64,000 bases of DNA from Pseudomonadota bacterium (GTDB lineage: Bacteria > Pseudomonadota > Gammaproteobacteria > Acidiferrobacterales > UBA6901), in contig JAJYEE010000004.1 in assembly GCA_021790335.1 (NCBI GenBank), positions 60,309-124,308 on the forward strand, read 5' to 3'. The notes below the pieces were generated by a model that searched no databases, was not told the origin of the DNA, and saw only the letters and a list, made by a program, of their open reading frames with translations. A program made the position numbers and the translations under genes. Positions 1 to 10,639 of this stretch are shown here, piece by piece. Numbering within the stretch: position 1 is the stretch's first letter; the number at the start of each line of letters is the position of its first letter.

Positions 1-101
1 CCGGACCCTGCAGGACAGGACCATTGCGGTCAGGGAGAAATTCGAACCTCAGGGTGCTTACTGAAACGCGGTTTGCGTGCAGACCGCGCCGCGAGGGAGC
101 A

Positions 102-133
102 GGCGGACCGGGAACTATGCCACCCGGTCCGCC
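102..133 (-). terminator. Hairpin downstream of the PuuD-like gene
   Basis: A perfect 11-bp inverted repeat (102-112 with 123-133) with a 10-nt loop lies about 20 bp past the stop codon of the PuuD-like gene, on its 3' side. No T-tract follows on the minus strand, so it may be a transcript-stabilising or weak termination structure. Confidence 0.4.
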
Positions 134-154
134 CGATAACGACGATGACGGTGT

Positions 155-646
155 CTACTTCGGCAGCCCGAGAGTCCCCGCCATCATGAAGAAGATCATC
201 GGAATGGAAAGCATGGTGTTCGTGCGCGACGCAAGGAAGGCGATGCGCCCGGCCTTGGCTTTGGTTGCATCGTCGGCCTGCACCAACCCCAGTATCTTCT
301 TCTGGTTCGGCCAGATCAGAACCCAGACGTTGAACAGCATGATCGTACCCAGCCAGGCGCCGATTCCTATGGGCATGGCGCTGCCGCGCAGCAGGAATGC
401 GTCGGTGAAGCCGAAGCCGGAGCGAAAGAGATAATAGGCGCCGGACAGCCACGTCACAACCGCGGCCCAGCGGAAATACAGCAACGCCAGCGGGGCCACA
501 TGCTTGGTGATTCCGGCGGCGGTGTTGTCCGCCCTGGCCTTGGGCAGGGCCGCGGCCTGCACGAAATTGAAATAGTACAGCAGCCCGATCCACATGATGC
601 CGGCCAGTATGTGCAGCCAGCGGTCGAAGAATAGTTCAAAGCTCAT
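155..646 (-). CDS. Urate oxidase N-terminal (PuuD-like) domain membrane protein
   Basis: A 163-residue integral membrane protein with about four hydrophobic helices. It matches the stand-alone form of the membrane domain found at the N terminus of the cytochrome-c-linked urate hydroxylase PuuD: the start has H12 and a WIGLLYY segment, the middle has NVWVLIWPNQKKILG (about 106-120), and the end has SRTNTMLSIPMIFFM. The C-terminal cytochrome c domain of PuuD is absent, so urate oxidation cannot be assumed; stand-alone versions are often misannotated. The ATG at 646 has a good ribosome site (AAGGAGAG about 9 nt upstream). It follows a 33-residue membrane peptide on the same strand by about 65 bp, so the two are probably co-transcribed. 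Family assignment is fairly sure; function is unknown. Confidence 0.75.
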   Translation of the reverse strand: MSFELFFDRWLHILAGIMWIGLLYYFNFVQAAALPKARADNTAAGITKHVAPLALLYFRWAAVVTWLSGAYYLFRSGFGFTDAFLLRGSAMPIGIGAWLGTIMLFNVWVLIWPNQKKILGLVQADDATKAKAGRIAFLASRTNTMLSIPMIFFMMAGTLGLPK

Positions 647-710
647 TTTTTTTGCTCTCCTTGAGAGAATTTTCTAGTTGTTTTGGGCGTCTCACCAAAC
701 TGCGCTGTGC

Positions 711-812
711 TCAGGCCGTAACGAGAAAATGACTTGCGATGTAGTAGAGGACCAGCGACAGCGCCACGCCGGAGATTATGGTGCCCCAGAGGGAATCTAA
801 CGGGTTCTTCAT
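711..812 (-). CDS. Single-pass membrane peptide (33 aa)
   Basis: A short reading frame starting at the ATG at 812 and ending with TGA at 711. It encodes 33 residues: a short polar start (MKNPLDSLWG), then one hydrophobic helix (TIISGVALSLVLYYIASHF) and a short tail LVTA. A GAGG ribosome site sits about 7 nt before the ATG, and a plausible promoter lies at 873-901. It precedes the PuuD-like membrane gene on the same strand. The pattern resembles tiny subunits of membrane redox complexes (CydX, CcoQ type), but no such homology can be claimed from sequence alone. Confidence 0.6.
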   Translation of the reverse strand: MKNPLDSLWGTIISGVALSLVLYYIASHFLVTA

Positions 813-872
813 GGTTATTCCTCGTTATGAAACAATCGATAAACAATAGTTGAGTGGATTTGTCGGTAGTTT

Positions 873-901
873 AGATTAAGACAGGTTCTTGACGATTTCA
901 A
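873..901 (-). promoter_or_regulatory. Candidate sigma-70 promoter for the peptide/PuuD-like pair
   Basis: On the minus strand a TTGAAA -35 (896-901) and a TAATCT -10 (873-878) are separated by exactly 17 nt, about 60 nt before the 33-residue reading frame. The -10 is only a partial match. Confidence 0.4.
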
Positions 902-1500
902 TACTGGCTGGTGTCGGAAACGTCCGGGGGGTCTCCCGGAAAATCCGTCGCACCCGGTGTCTCGTGCAGTCCTGTGGGCAGACCGTCGATGCTGACACGG
1001 TTCTTGTCCGCCTGATATGCGGCAAGTCCGTCCACTCCTTTCTTCTCCGCCCAGCGCAGATAGGTGTCGCGCTCTCCTTCGTAGCGGTAGCGCGGAACGG
1101 CGTAGCCACAGGACGTCTGCACGGATTCGATCGCCAGCAACATGATCTGGCGCACGCCGGGGAGCATGGTGAAAGAGCGGGACAGTTCGGACCAGCCCGC
1201 TTCTGAAGGATGCAGCGCGCGGCCATGCCCGTAAAGCCGCAATATCAGCGGATCCGGATCGAAACTGCAGAACATGATCGTCAGCCTGCCGTCATCCAGC
1301 AGATGAGCCGCGGTCTCGTTGCCGCTGCCGGTGATATCGAGGTACGCGACACGCGCATCATCGATGATGCGGAAGGTATCGGCGCCCTTCGGAGAGAGAT
1401 TAACGCGCCCGGACCGTGGCGCTGTGGCAACAAAAAAGACATGCTGGCGCTCGATGAATTCCCGCAAGCTGGTGTTCAGGCACTCGTAGAATTTTGCCAT
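898..1500 (-). CDS. Pyridoxamine 5'-phosphate oxidase (PPOX)-family FMN protein
   Basis: A 200-residue protein of the split-barrel FMN-binding PPOX class. The N terminus (residues 1-75) shows the typical pattern: a helix ending in FIERQHVFFVATA, then GRVNLSPKGADTFRII, and a strand with AYLDITGSGNETAAHL. These match the subgroup of small oxidoreductases that use FMN or F420-type cofactors rather than true PdxH. The C-terminal half carries a CGYAVPRYRYEGERDTYLRW segment common in this group. An AAGGTGA ribosome site precedes the ATG. It is on the same strand as the downstream membrane genes but separated from them by a candidate promoter, so a shared function is not implied. Substrate unknown. 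Confidence 0.75.
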   Translation of the reverse strand: MAKFYECLNTSLREFIERQHVFFVATAPRSGRVNLSPKGADTFRIIDDARVAYLDITGSGNETAAHLLDDGRLTIMFCSFDPDPLILRLYGHGRALHPSEAGWSELSRSFTMLPGVRQIMLLAIESVQTSCGYAVPRYRYEGERDTYLRWAEKKGVDGLAAYQADKNRVSIDGLPTGLHETPGATDFPGDPPDVSDTSQY

Positions 1501-1804
1501 GCGATCACCTTGCGAAATGACTGCCGTGGCATGTTACCGTAATAGTTCGCATTCCGTCACGGAGAACCGGGCACATGCCCTGCGGGTGAACAGCCGCGCA
1601 ATCCACGCCCGGCACGTGGCGGTCAGCTGCATGTCTGCCGCACAGGCAGATCCTGCGAGATGGCCTGCTGTATCAAAAACCCGACTTAAAGAGGATGAAT
1701 TGCGATCCGGCCACGGCCGGAAAAAAGTCGTTTTCACATTTGGCGAATCGGAAAACTTGAGTTATTGTTATTGTCATAGACTGATTGGTCCCAGCGATAA
1801 GCGC
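1501..1804. other. Intergenic region upstream of argD
   Basis: About 300 bp between the divergent PPOX and argD genes. No convincing protein gene was seen. The last 100 bp are AT-rich (around 1730-1800) and end in a strong terminator hairpin, so a short transcript on the plus strand is possible. Confidence 0.4.
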
Positions 1805-1838
1805 GGCGCCCTGCTTGCAGGGCGCCTTTATGTTTTTT
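1805..1838 (+). terminator. Intrinsic terminator just upstream of argD
   Basis: A perfect 10-bp stem (1805-1814 with 1817-1826; the two central bases open to a 4-6 nt loop in practice) followed by TTTATGTTTTTT. It ends only 17 bp before the argD ATG, so it either ends a short upstream RNA or acts as a leader attenuator for argD-argF. Confidence 0.75.
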
Positions 1839-1854
1839 GGTGATTGCAAAACGA

Positions 1855-3057
1855 ATGACCAGATCATATCAGATGCCGGTGTTCAGTCCGCTGCCGGTTG
1901 CCTTCGAACGCGGCCAAGGCGCCTCGCTGTGGGATACGAACGGCCGGAAATACCTGGATGCGCTGGCCGGAATCGCCGTTTGCGGACTCGGCCACGCGCA
2001 TCCGCGGATCGCACGCGCGCTGTGCGATCAGGCCACAAAGCTGCTGCACAGCTCGAACTGGTACGAAGTGCCGCTGCAGGCGAAGCTGGCCGAAGAACTG
2101 TGCCGGGTGGCTGGCATGGACAATGTGTTCTTCTGCAATTCCGGAGCGGAAGCGAATGAGGCTGCCATCAAGCTCGCCCGCCTTTACGGGCATCAGCGCA
2201 AGATCCTGACCCCGGGAATCATCGTCATGGAGGGCAGTTTCCACGGCCGCACGCTCGCCACCCTAAGCGCCACGGGCAACCGCAAGATCCAGGCGGGGTT
2301 CGAACCTTTGGTGCAGGGCTTCTACCGCGTTCCCTACAATGACGCCGCGTCCGTCGCCCAGGTCGGCGAACGCACCCAGGACATCGTTGCCGTGCTGGTG
2401 GAGCCGATTACCGGGGAAGGCGGCATCGTCGTACCGGATGACGGTTACCTGACGGCGCTGCGCCGGATCTGTGACGAGCGCGGCTGGCTGCTAATGTTCG
2501 ACGAAATACAGACCGGAATGTGCCGCACCGGCAAATGGTTTGCCTGCCAACACGAAGATGTCGTGCCGGACGTGATGACCCTGGCCAAGGGTCTGGGAAA
2601 CGGCGTGCCGATCGGTGCATGCCTTGCCCGTGGCGACGCCGCCGGCGTATTCCAGCCCGGCAATCACGGCTCCACCTTCAGCGGCAATCCCCTCGTCTGC
2701 CGCGTGGCGCTTGAAGTACTTGACATACTGCGCAGCGAAAAGCTCGATCGGCGCTCGGCCGATCTCGGCAAACGCATGCTCTCGGATCTGAAGCAGGAAC
2801 TCGCGTCTGTGAATGGCGTCAAGGAAATCCGCGGCAGGGGGCTGATGCTCGCAGTCGAACTTGACCGGCCCTGCAAGGACCTGATGAAGCTTGCCCTCGA
2901 CGCCGGGTTGCTCATCAACGTCACGGCCGAGCGGGTGGTGCGCCTGCTGCCCCCGCTCATCATCACGGACACGGAGGCCGGCCAGATCGTGCAGGGGGTG
3001 AGCAGTCTGATCCGCGACTTCCTGGCATCGTCTCAGACACGGAGCGCAAACCCGTGA
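1855..3057 (+). CDS. argD: Acetylornithine aminotransferase
   Basis: A class III PLP-dependent aminotransferase of 400 residues. It converts N-acetylglutamate semialdehyde to N-acetylornithine with glutamate as amino donor, in arginine synthesis; the same enzyme often serves as DapC in lysine synthesis. Seen in the sequence: [17 protein letters not shown] near residue 45, the PLP phosphate-binding [18 protein letters not shown], the GSFHGRT segment, [10 protein letters not shown], the [14 protein letters not shown] motif holding the PLP-ring aspartate, and the Schiff-base lysine in [10 protein letters not shown] chose the ATG at 1855 because homologues start a few residues before [17 protein letters not shown] (1837) and GTG (1840) codons upstream are possible but overlap the terminator. 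No strong Shine-Dalgarno is visible. argF overlaps its stop. Confidence 0.95.
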   Translation: MTRSYQMPVFSPLPVAFERGQGASLWDTNGRKYLDALAGIAVCGLGHAHPRIARALCDQATKLLHSSNWYEVPLQAKLAEELCRVAGMDNVFFCNSGAEANEAAIKLARLYGHQRKILTPGIIVMEGSFHGRTLATLSATGNRKIQAGFEPLVQGFYRVPYNDAASVAQVGERTQDIVAVLVEPITGEGGIVVPDDGYLTALRRICDERGWLLMFDEIQTGMCRTGKWFACQHEDVVPDVMTLAKGLGNGVPIGACLARGDAAGVFQPGNHGSTFSGNPLVCRVALEVLDILRSEKLDRRSADLGKRMLSDLKQELASVNGVKEIRGRGLMLAVELDRPCKDLMKLALDAGLLINVTAERVVRLLPPLIITDTEAGQIVQGVSSLIRDFLASSQTRSANP

Positions 3058-3980
3058 AGCCCCGTCATTTTCTCACGCTGCTCGACTTGAGCAGCGCCGA
3101 GCTCGAGCAGCTTCTGCGGCGCGCGATAGACCTCAAGGCGATGCACCGGCGGGGCGAGACGTACACACCGCTGCACCAGCGGACCATGGCGATGATTTTC
3201 GAAAAATCCTCGACACGCACGCGCGTGTCTTTCGAAGCGGGCATGAGCCATCTCGGCGGCAGCAGCCTGTTCCTGTCCCCGCGCGACACGCACCTCGGCC
3301 GCGGCGAGCCGATCGAAGACACGGCGCGTGTCATGTCGCGCATGGTGGATGTGATCGTGATCCGTGCCTTCGAACACGATATGGTCGTCCGATTCGCCGA
3401 GTTCTCGCTTGTGCCGGTGATCAACGCACTCACCGACCGCTACCATCCCTGCCAGCTGCTGGCCGATATCCAGACCTATATCGAAGCGCGCGGCCCGATC
3501 AAGGGAAGAACCGCAGCGTGGATCGGGGACGGCAACAATGTCTGCCATTCATGGATCAACGCGGCCAGACGCTTTGGTTTTAACCTCAACATCGCCACAC
3601 CCGCCGGTTACGAACCCGATTCGCAAGTGCTTGCCGCCGCAGGCAGCTGCGTCACCCTCACCCATGACCCGCAGCTGGCGGCGAGCGGAGCGGACATTGT
3701 GGTCACCGATACCTGGGCGAGCATGGGCCAGGAAAGCGAGAAGACACAGCGTTTAAAGGACTTCTCCGGCTATATGGTGGATCCCCGGCTCATGCGCCTG
3801 GCCCATAAAGATGCCGTATTCATGCACTGCCTGCCGGCATACCGCGGATACGAAGTGGACGCGGCCGTGATCGACGGACCCCAGAGCGTGGTCTGGGACG
3901 AGGCCGAGAACCGGCTGCATGCCCAGAAGGCGCTCCTGGAATTCCTGCTGGCTCCGGCTGGCTCCGGCCAGAAGCGCTGA
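3054..3980 (+). CDS. argF: Ornithine carbamoyltransferase
   Basis: A 308-residue ornithine transcarbamylase, the usual family length, which makes citrulline from ornithine and carbamoyl phosphate in the cytoplasm. The carbamoyl-phosphate loop STRTR is at 53-57, HPCQ at 131-134, and the ornithine-binding MHCLPAYRG near the C terminus, where the catalytic cysteine lies. It begins with GTG that overlaps the argD stop codon (GTGA), showing translational coupling of two arginine-pathway steps. It converges on the marC-like gene. Confidence 0.95.
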   Translation: MKPRHFLTLLDLSSAELEQLLRRAIDLKAMHRRGETYTPLHQRTMAMIFEKSSTRTRVSFEAGMSHLGGSSLFLSPRDTHLGRGEPIEDTARVMSRMVDVIVIRAFEHDMVVRFAEFSLVPVINALTDRYHPCQLLADIQTYIEARGPIKGRTAAWIGDGNNVCHSWINAARRFGFNLNIATPAGYEPDSQVLAAAGSCVTLTHDPQLAASGADIVVTDTWASMGQESEKTQRLKDFSGYMVDPRLMRLAHKDAVFMHCLPAYRGYEVDAAVIDGPQSVVWDEAENRLHAQKALLEFLLAPAGSGQKR

Positions 3981-3999
3981 GGCGCCTAACGGCTACCGG

Positions 4000-4635
4000 T
4001 CAGCGCACTGCGGGAAACGAGCGGCTGATTCCCTGAACGATGAACTCCACCGCGATGGCAAGCAGCAGCATACCCATGATACGGGTGAGTATGCGCGTTC
4101 CGGTCACGCCAAGGCGGCCAAACAGCGGGTGGGCCAGACGGAACACCGGATAGAGTATCAGCGTTGACAGCGCAATGAGGCTGGTGAGCGCAATGTCGCC
4201 GCGCAGGCCGTGCTGCTGCTGCGACAGAAGAATCACGGTAGTAATCGCACCGGGACCCGAAAGCATGGGGATGGCAAGTGGAACGATCGAGAAATCCTCC
4301 CTTTCCATGGTCTCAGCCCCTTCCGTGCGACTGGTCTGGGTGCGCGAAAGATTCGCGTGCAGCATGGACCACGCCACCGAGGCGATGATAAGGCCGCCCG
4401 CTATCTGGAAACTGGGCAATTCGACTCCGAGCACCTGGAACAGGTACAGGCCGCTCCACTGGAAGAACAGCAGCGTCGCGAACACCGCCGCCAGGGTCCT
4501 GCGCAAGGCGTGTTCGCGCGCTCGGCGCGACATACCGACAGTAAGCGTCACATACACCGGCAGGACATTGAAGGGGGTCAGGATCGTGAGCAGGGAAACC
4601 AGCTCCTTGCCCAGATTTACGAGGCTCAAATCCAT
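4000..4635 (-). CDS. MarC/YchE family membrane protein
   Basis: A 211-residue protein with six predicted membrane helices. It belongs to the MarC (UPF0056) family: TPFNVLPVYVTLT near the start, FQIAGGLIIASVAW in the middle and the repeat-related IPMLSGPGAITTVILL in the second half. The family consists of inner-membrane proteins of unsettled function; despite the name it has no proven role in multiple-antibiotic resistance. It is convergent with argF and separated from it by only 19 bp. Confidence 0.85.
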   Translation of the reverse strand: MDLSLVNLGKELVSLLTILTPFNVLPVYVTLTVGMSRRAREHALRRTLAAVFATLLFFQWSGLYLFQVLGVELPSFQIAGGLIIASVAWSMLHANLSRTQTSRTEGAETMEREDFSIVPLAIPMLSGPGAITTVILLSQQQHGLRGDIALTSLIALSTLILYPVFRLAHPLFGRLGVTGTRILTRIMGMLLLAIAVEFIVQGISRSFPAVR

Positions 4636-4726
4636 GCGTCCTATTCTGTGCGGCGGACCCGGCCGGGGTCAATGAGGATATCCGCGGCGGGCATACACCG
4701 CCTGCACGCATGCGGCCGGGGTGTGT

Positions 4727-4732
4727 TATAAT
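4727..4732 (+). promoter_or_regulatory. Candidate -10 box for the FimX-like gene
   Basis: A consensus TATAAT at 4727-4732, 33 bp before the ATG at 4765, in the divergent space after the MarC-like gene. No clear -35 box is found at 16-18 nt. Confidence 0.4.
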
Positions 4733-4764
4733 TCTAGCTTAATTATCGCGATTCCGAACGGATC

Positions 4765-6993
4765 ATGGTCGCGAGACTAGCGTTGCCGGAAATCTTTCTG
4801 CGACGCACGCAACTGCCCGCCATATCACCGGAATTTCGCCTTCACGAGGCCGATTCGTTGGACAAGAAACTGCTGCATGTCCTGATCATCGACGATTCGC
4901 CGGACGATGCAGAGCTTGTCGTCGAGACGCTGCGGAATGCCGGCTATATACCCAAGAGCCAGAGGGTTCAGGACATCGTCGGCATGCAGTCGGCACTGGC
5001 CAAGGATTCCTGGGACGTCGTCATTGCCGAGATGGATGTTCCGCACCTCACGATTCCTGCCGCTCTCGATGCCCTGCGCCATGCTCGGCGCGAACCTCCC
5101 TGCATCATCATGACGCGAACGATCAGCGACGAGGACATGGCTGGTCTGATGGCCGCAGGGGCGCAGGACATCGTTTTCAAGCATCAGACCTCCCGTCTGG
5201 CGCCGGTCATCGAGCGCGAAATAGCTGCCGGGCGCACTCGTCTGGAACTTGAAGAGACACGCCAGCAGCTTGCACAGCTGCAGCAGCGCTACCGGGCGCT
5301 GGTCGACGGGTCGCACGATGCAATCTGCTACAGCCAGGACGGCATGCATACCAGTGCCAATCCCGCCTACGTCAAGCTGTTCGGCTACGATGATGTCAAG
5401 GAACTGGAAGAAATTCCGGTGCTCAACCTGATCGACAAAGCGGATCACGCGCGTCTCAAGGAACAGTTCCGCAAGGCTGCACGCGACTCCCAGGGACTGC
5501 GGGTCAGCGAACTGACCGCCATTCGCAAGGACGGGTCGCATTTCCCGGCCGACCTCACGATCTCGGCGATCAACATGGATGGCGAGAACTGGCACCAGAT
5601 CAGGGTGACCGACATCTCGCGACAGAAGAGCATCGAGGACCGTCTCCAGTTCCTGCACGAACACGACCCGCTGACCGGGCTGTACAACCGGCATTATTTC
5701 CTGCAGGCGCTGGGCGAGGCGGTGTCGGCAGCACAGGCCGGCAAACAGGCTGGCGTCCTGCTGCATCTTGACCTGGAGCAGCTCCGGGAAATCAACGATG
5801 CCCATGGATACAGCGCCGGCGACAGGCTGATCCTGAAGCTTGCCCAGCTGCTGCGCGAGAAGATGCGCGAAGGCGACATCCTTGCGCGCTTCGGCGGCGA
5901 CGAGTTTGCGGCACTGCTGGCAGACACCAAGGACCGGCCGGGAATGGATGCCGTGGCAGAGATCGGCAGGGCCCTCAACGAAGCCACATTCACCGAGGAT
6001 GGCAAGACATTTTCCTGCCGCTGTGCCGTCGGCACCGCCGTCATCGACACCACAGTGGACGGGGCGGAACAGGCGCTGACGCGGGCCTACCGCGCCCACG
6101 CCCCTGAGCAACCACGGCCGGTCAAGCCGGCGATCATCGAGGAAGCCGCAGCGCCCGAGGTACGGCCCTCTGCTACGGTCCACAGAATCGAGCGCGCAAG
6201 CGGCGTCCTGAAGTCCATCGAGACCGCGCTGCGGACCGACAGTTTTCATCTGCTGTACCAGCCGATCGTGAATTTGCAGGGCGATCCGTCGGAGAACTAC
6301 GAGGTGCTCGTGCGAATGCCCGCAGGCGGCACGGATCTGGTCACGGCCGCCGAATTCATGCCCGCTGCCGCGGAAGCCCGGCTTGCCCTGGCAATAGACC
6401 GCCTGGTGGTGCGGCGGGCTATCGGGACCTTGCGCGATGTGCGTGCCGCCGGCCGCCAGGTGACCTTGTTCGTGAACCTCTCGGCAGCAGCACTCACCGA
6501 CAAGGAGCTGCCGATCATGATCCTGGAAACCCTGCGCGACACCGGGGTAAAAGGCGGGTCGCTGGTATTCGAGATCAACGAAGCCATCATGGCGGCGCAG
6601 CCCCAGGAGGCATCGGCATTCATATCCTCTCTGCGCAAACTCGGATGCCGATTTGCTGCCGATGAATTCGGCCGGCAGCGCGACACGCCACCCCTGCAGA
6701 TGCCGCTCGACTACCTCAAGATTGACAACATGCTGGTGCACACCCTGATCGACGAAGCCGCTGGAACGGCGGTGGTGAAGGAGCTGTTCGAGGCGGCCAG
6801 CAGCGGCAACCGCCGCATCATCGTCAAGAACGTCGAAGATGCCGCCAGCCTGGCAGTACTGTGGAATTTCGGCGTCGAATACGTGCAGGGCAACTACTTC
6901 CAGCCACCGGACCCGACTCTGAGCTACAACTTCGCCGGCGAATCGATCGACTCGGATCAGGCCATGGCGAGCTGGACGCGTCTCGACCACTGA
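4765..6993 (+). CDS. FimX-like REC-PAS-GGDEF-EAL c-di-GMP protein
   Basis: A 742-residue cytoplasmic signalling protein. Domains in order: receiver (about 37-155), PAS (about 180-280), GGDEF (about 290-430) and EAL (about 480-735). This is the order of FimX, which links c-di-GMP to type IV pilus function. In the receiver the acidic pair D43-D44 is present but the phospho-acceptor aspartate is a glutamate (E89), so phosphorylation is unlikely. The GGDEF motif is intact (377-381) with an RxxD inhibitory site six residues before it, suggesting cyclase activity, unlike FimX of Pseudomonas. The EAL motif reads EVL (513-515), as in FimX; the metal-site DDFG is DEFG and the AEGVE motif is VKNVE, so hydrolysis of c-di-GMP is unlikely and ligand binding is more plausible. 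A TTG at 4858 is an alternative start. No pilus genes are nearby. Confidence 0.85.
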   Translation: MVARLALPEIFLRRTQLPAISPEFRLHEADSLDKKLLHVLIIDDSPDDAELVVETLRNAGYIPKSQRVQDIVGMQSALAKDSWDVVIAEMDVPHLTIPAALDALRHARREPPCIIMTRTISDEDMAGLMAAGAQDIVFKHQTSRLAPVIEREIAAGRTRLELEETRQQLAQLQQRYRALVDGSHDAICYSQDGMHTSANPAYVKLFGYDDVKELEEIPVLNLIDKADHARLKEQFRKAARDSQGLRVSELTAIRKDGSHFPADLTISAINMDGENWHQIRVTDISRQKSIEDRLQFLHEHDPLTGLYNRHYFLQALGEAVSAAQAGKQAGVLLHLDLEQLREINDAHGYSAGDRLILKLAQLLREKMREGDILARFGGDEFAALLADTKDRPGMDAVAEIGRALNEATFTEDGKTFSCRCAVGTAVIDTTVDGAEQALTRAYRAHAPEQPRPVKPAIIEEAAAPEVRPSATVHRIERASGVLKSIETALRTDSFHLLYQPIVNLQGDPSENYEVLVRMPAGGTDLVTAAEFMPAAAEARLALAIDRLVVRRAIGTLRDVRAAGRQVTLFVNLSAAALTDKELPIMILETLRDTGVKGGSLVFEINEAIMAAQPQEASAFISSLRKLGCRFAADEFGRQRDTPPLQMPLDYLKIDNMLVHTLIDEAAGTAVVKELFEAASSGNRRIIVKNVEDAASLAVLWNFGVEYVQGNYFQPPDPTLSYNFAGESIDSDQAMASWTRLDH

Positions 6994-7114
6994 ACATGCT
7001 GGCGGCGCGCCCGGCGTTCCGCGACCGGTGCTTGCCAGCAGTGGCACACAGATAGTACCCTCTAGCGCCCAAGAAACACGGTCCCGCGGTCACCCCTGAT
7101 CATACAAGAGCGTC

Positions 7115-8791
<1,677 letters not shown>

Positions 8792-8867
8792 CTAGCGGGC
8801 AGGGGCGAAGCGGTCAGGCGAAGCAGGCGCCCAGACCGCAGACGCGGCCATTTGGCACAGGCCTGGC

Positions 8868-9680
8868 TTAGCGGTGCGGCGTCCCGGGATCGTCGACGTC
8901 GAGCGAACCTTGCGCTGCAATCGCCCCGGCGATTGTCGGTTTTCCCTTGAGTATCCATTCGAAAGCAACGCCGATCAGCGCGCCCATAACCGGACCGAGA
9001 ACGTAGATCCAGGTCATTCCGAGATCGCCACGCACCAGATCCGGTGCAAACGAGCGTACCGGATTCATCGAGGCGCCGCTTATCGGCCCCGCCCACAGAC
9101 CCGCCAGGGCGATGTAACCGCCCACTGCAATCGCACCATTGGTGCCGATATTGCGTGCCCCCGATGCAGTCCCCAGTATCGTGTTCACCAGTCCGGCTGT
9201 CAGCACAATCTCCATAACCAGCGCGCCGCCGGCGCCGATACCCTTTCCTGGCACAGTGGCACCCAGCGCACCGATGGTACCGAACATGGCCCGCAGAAAA
9301 AGCGCTGCCGTGACACCGCCGATCAACTGGGCCAGGACGTATCCCGGCACCCGACGCCAGGGAAAATTGCGCCGCGCAGCGAACGCCAGGGTGACGGCCG
9401 GGTTCAGATGTGCCCCGCTCACCGTACCCATGAAATAAATGATTGCCATCACCATGAGTCCGGGCGCCACCGCAACCATCCCGGCGCTGACCGTCCCGCC
9501 GCTGCGGGCGGCAACCACCCCCCCGCCCGCGGCGACCAGAACCAGCAGAAACGTGCCCCAGGTCTCGGCAAACAGGCGGCGCCACTCGTGGGCGGGATCC
9601 AGAAAATCGGGGGACAACTGCTTCTGCACCATGCGCCGGCTCAGCTCGGCCTTTTTCTGTTCATTGCGTATTGAAGTCAC
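8868..9680 (-). CDS. MIP/aquaporin family channel
   Basis: A 270-residue channel of the major intrinsic protein family with six membrane helices and an N-terminal extension of about 36 residues before the first helix. The first half-helix motif is the standard NPA (GAHLNPAVTLAF); the second reads NPV followed by the conserved arginine (GASMNPVRSFAP). The NPA-to-NPV change in the second motif occurs in some aquaporins and may alter solute selection. It is probably a water or small neutral solute channel. It lies just downstream of the PPK2 gene on the same strand, with about 90 bp between them. Confidence 0.85.
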   Translation of the reverse strand: MTSIRNEQKKAELSRRMVQKQLSPDFLDPAHEWRRLFAETWGTFLLVLVAAGGGVVAARSGGTVSAGMVAVAPGLMVMAIIYFMGTVSGAHLNPAVTLAFAARRNFPWRRVPGYVLAQLIGGVTAALFLRAMFGTIGALGATVPGKGIGAGGALVMEIVLTAGLVNTILGTASGARNIGTNGAIAVGGYIALAGLWAGPISGASMNPVRSFAPDLVRGDLGMTWIYVLGPVMGALIGVAFEWILKGKPTIAGAIAAQGSLDVDDPGTPHR

Positions 9681-9769
9681 AAGTGCCTCCGATTAGTCGT
9701 ATCAGGGATTGCGCAGGGCCGGCCTCACGGCCGGGAAGATGCCGAGGCCTGGCACGCCGGGCGCCAGCA

Positions 9770-10639
9770 TTACTTTTCCAGCCGCTTGCGCAGCGCCTGC
9801 AGTTCCTTCCGGCGTTTAGCACTGGACCTCGGGTAGGCCATCCCCAGTCCCTCAAGCGTTTCGAGAATTATCTGGGAAATGATCAGCCTTGCGTTTTCCT
9901 TGTCGTCGGCAGGGACCACGAACCAGGGAGCGCTGTCGGTACTGGTTGCGCTCAGGCAATCCTCATAAGCCTTCATGTACTGCTTCCAGAATTTCCGTTC
10001 CTCGACATCCGTGACGCTGAATTTCCAGTTCTTTTCCGGGTTGTCGATGCGCTCGAGGAGACGCTTTCTCTGCTCTTCTTCCGACAGGTGCAGGAAAAAC
10101 TTGATGATTCGCGTTCCGTTCCGGAAAAGATGGCGTTCCAGGTCAACGATCGACCGGTAGCGGTGCCGCCAGATGGCCTGCCCACCGAGAAGTTCGTCTG
10201 GCAGCCCCTGGCTGCGGAGGATCTGCGGATGCACCCGAACGATGAGCACCTCCTCGTAATAGGACCGGTTGAAGATCCCGATCCGTCCGCGTTCCGGCAA
10301 ACTCCTCGTGGTGCGCCACAGAAAATCGTGTTCCAGCTCGGTGGCGCTGGGATGCTTGAAACTGAATACCTGACAGCCCTGCGGATTGACACCCGACATG
10401 ACATGCTTGATGGCCCCGTCCTTCCCGGCGGCGTCCATGGCCTGAAAGATCAGCAGCAGAGAATAGCGGTTGAAGGCATAGTGAAGCTGCTGCAGCGAAC
10501 TCAGCCTGGCAACGTGCTCGTCGAGAAGCTTCTGATATTGCTCCTTGGACTTGTACACCGGCTTTACAAACGTCGGCCACTTGCCGAGCCTGACCTTCTC
10601 ACCCTCGGCTACCCGGAATTTTTTGGAATTGATTTTCAT
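9770..10639 (-). CDS. Polyphosphate kinase 2 family protein
   Basis: A PPK2-type polyphosphate:nucleotide phosphotransferase of 289 residues from the ATG at 10639, which has a GGCGGAGC ribosome site; an in-frame GTG-type extension to 10735 is not supported by family length. PPK2 enzymes use polyphosphate to phosphorylate AMP, ADP or GDP. Seen: the Walker A-like [20 protein letters not shown], then [13 protein letters not shown], the lid segment [22 protein letters not shown], and [12 protein letters not shown]. The pattern fits the one-domain class I/III group; nucleotide preference cannot be decided here. The aquaporin gene follows on the same strand. Confidence 0.9.
   Translation of the reverse strand: MKINSKKFRVAEGEKVRLGKWPTFVKPVYKSKEQYQKLLDEHVARLSSLQQLHYAFNRYSLLLIFQAMDAAGKDGAIKHVMSGVNPQGCQVFSFKHPSATELEHDFLWRTTRSLPERGRIGIFNRSYYEEVLIVRVHPQILRSQGLPDELLGGQAIWRHRYRSIVDLERHLFRNGTRIIKFFLHLSEEEQRKRLLERIDNPEKNWKFSVTDVEERKFWKQYMKAYEDCLSATSTDSAPWFVVPADDKENARLIISQIILETLEGLGMAYPRSSAKRRKELQALRKRLEK

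Noticed and set aside
30..60. tRNA-like string TTCGAACCT near the left edge
   Set aside because: The surrounding bases do not form the T-arm or the acceptor stem of a tRNA on either strand.
643..846. 67-codon minus-strand frame overlapping the PuuD-like start
   Set aside because: It overlaps the 33-residue membrane peptide in another frame, and the latter has the better ribosome site and a protein-like hydrophobic helix.
4825..7047. 740-codon frame antisense to the FimX-like gene
   Set aside because: No recognisable domain; the other strand carries REC, PAS, GGDEF and EAL motifs.
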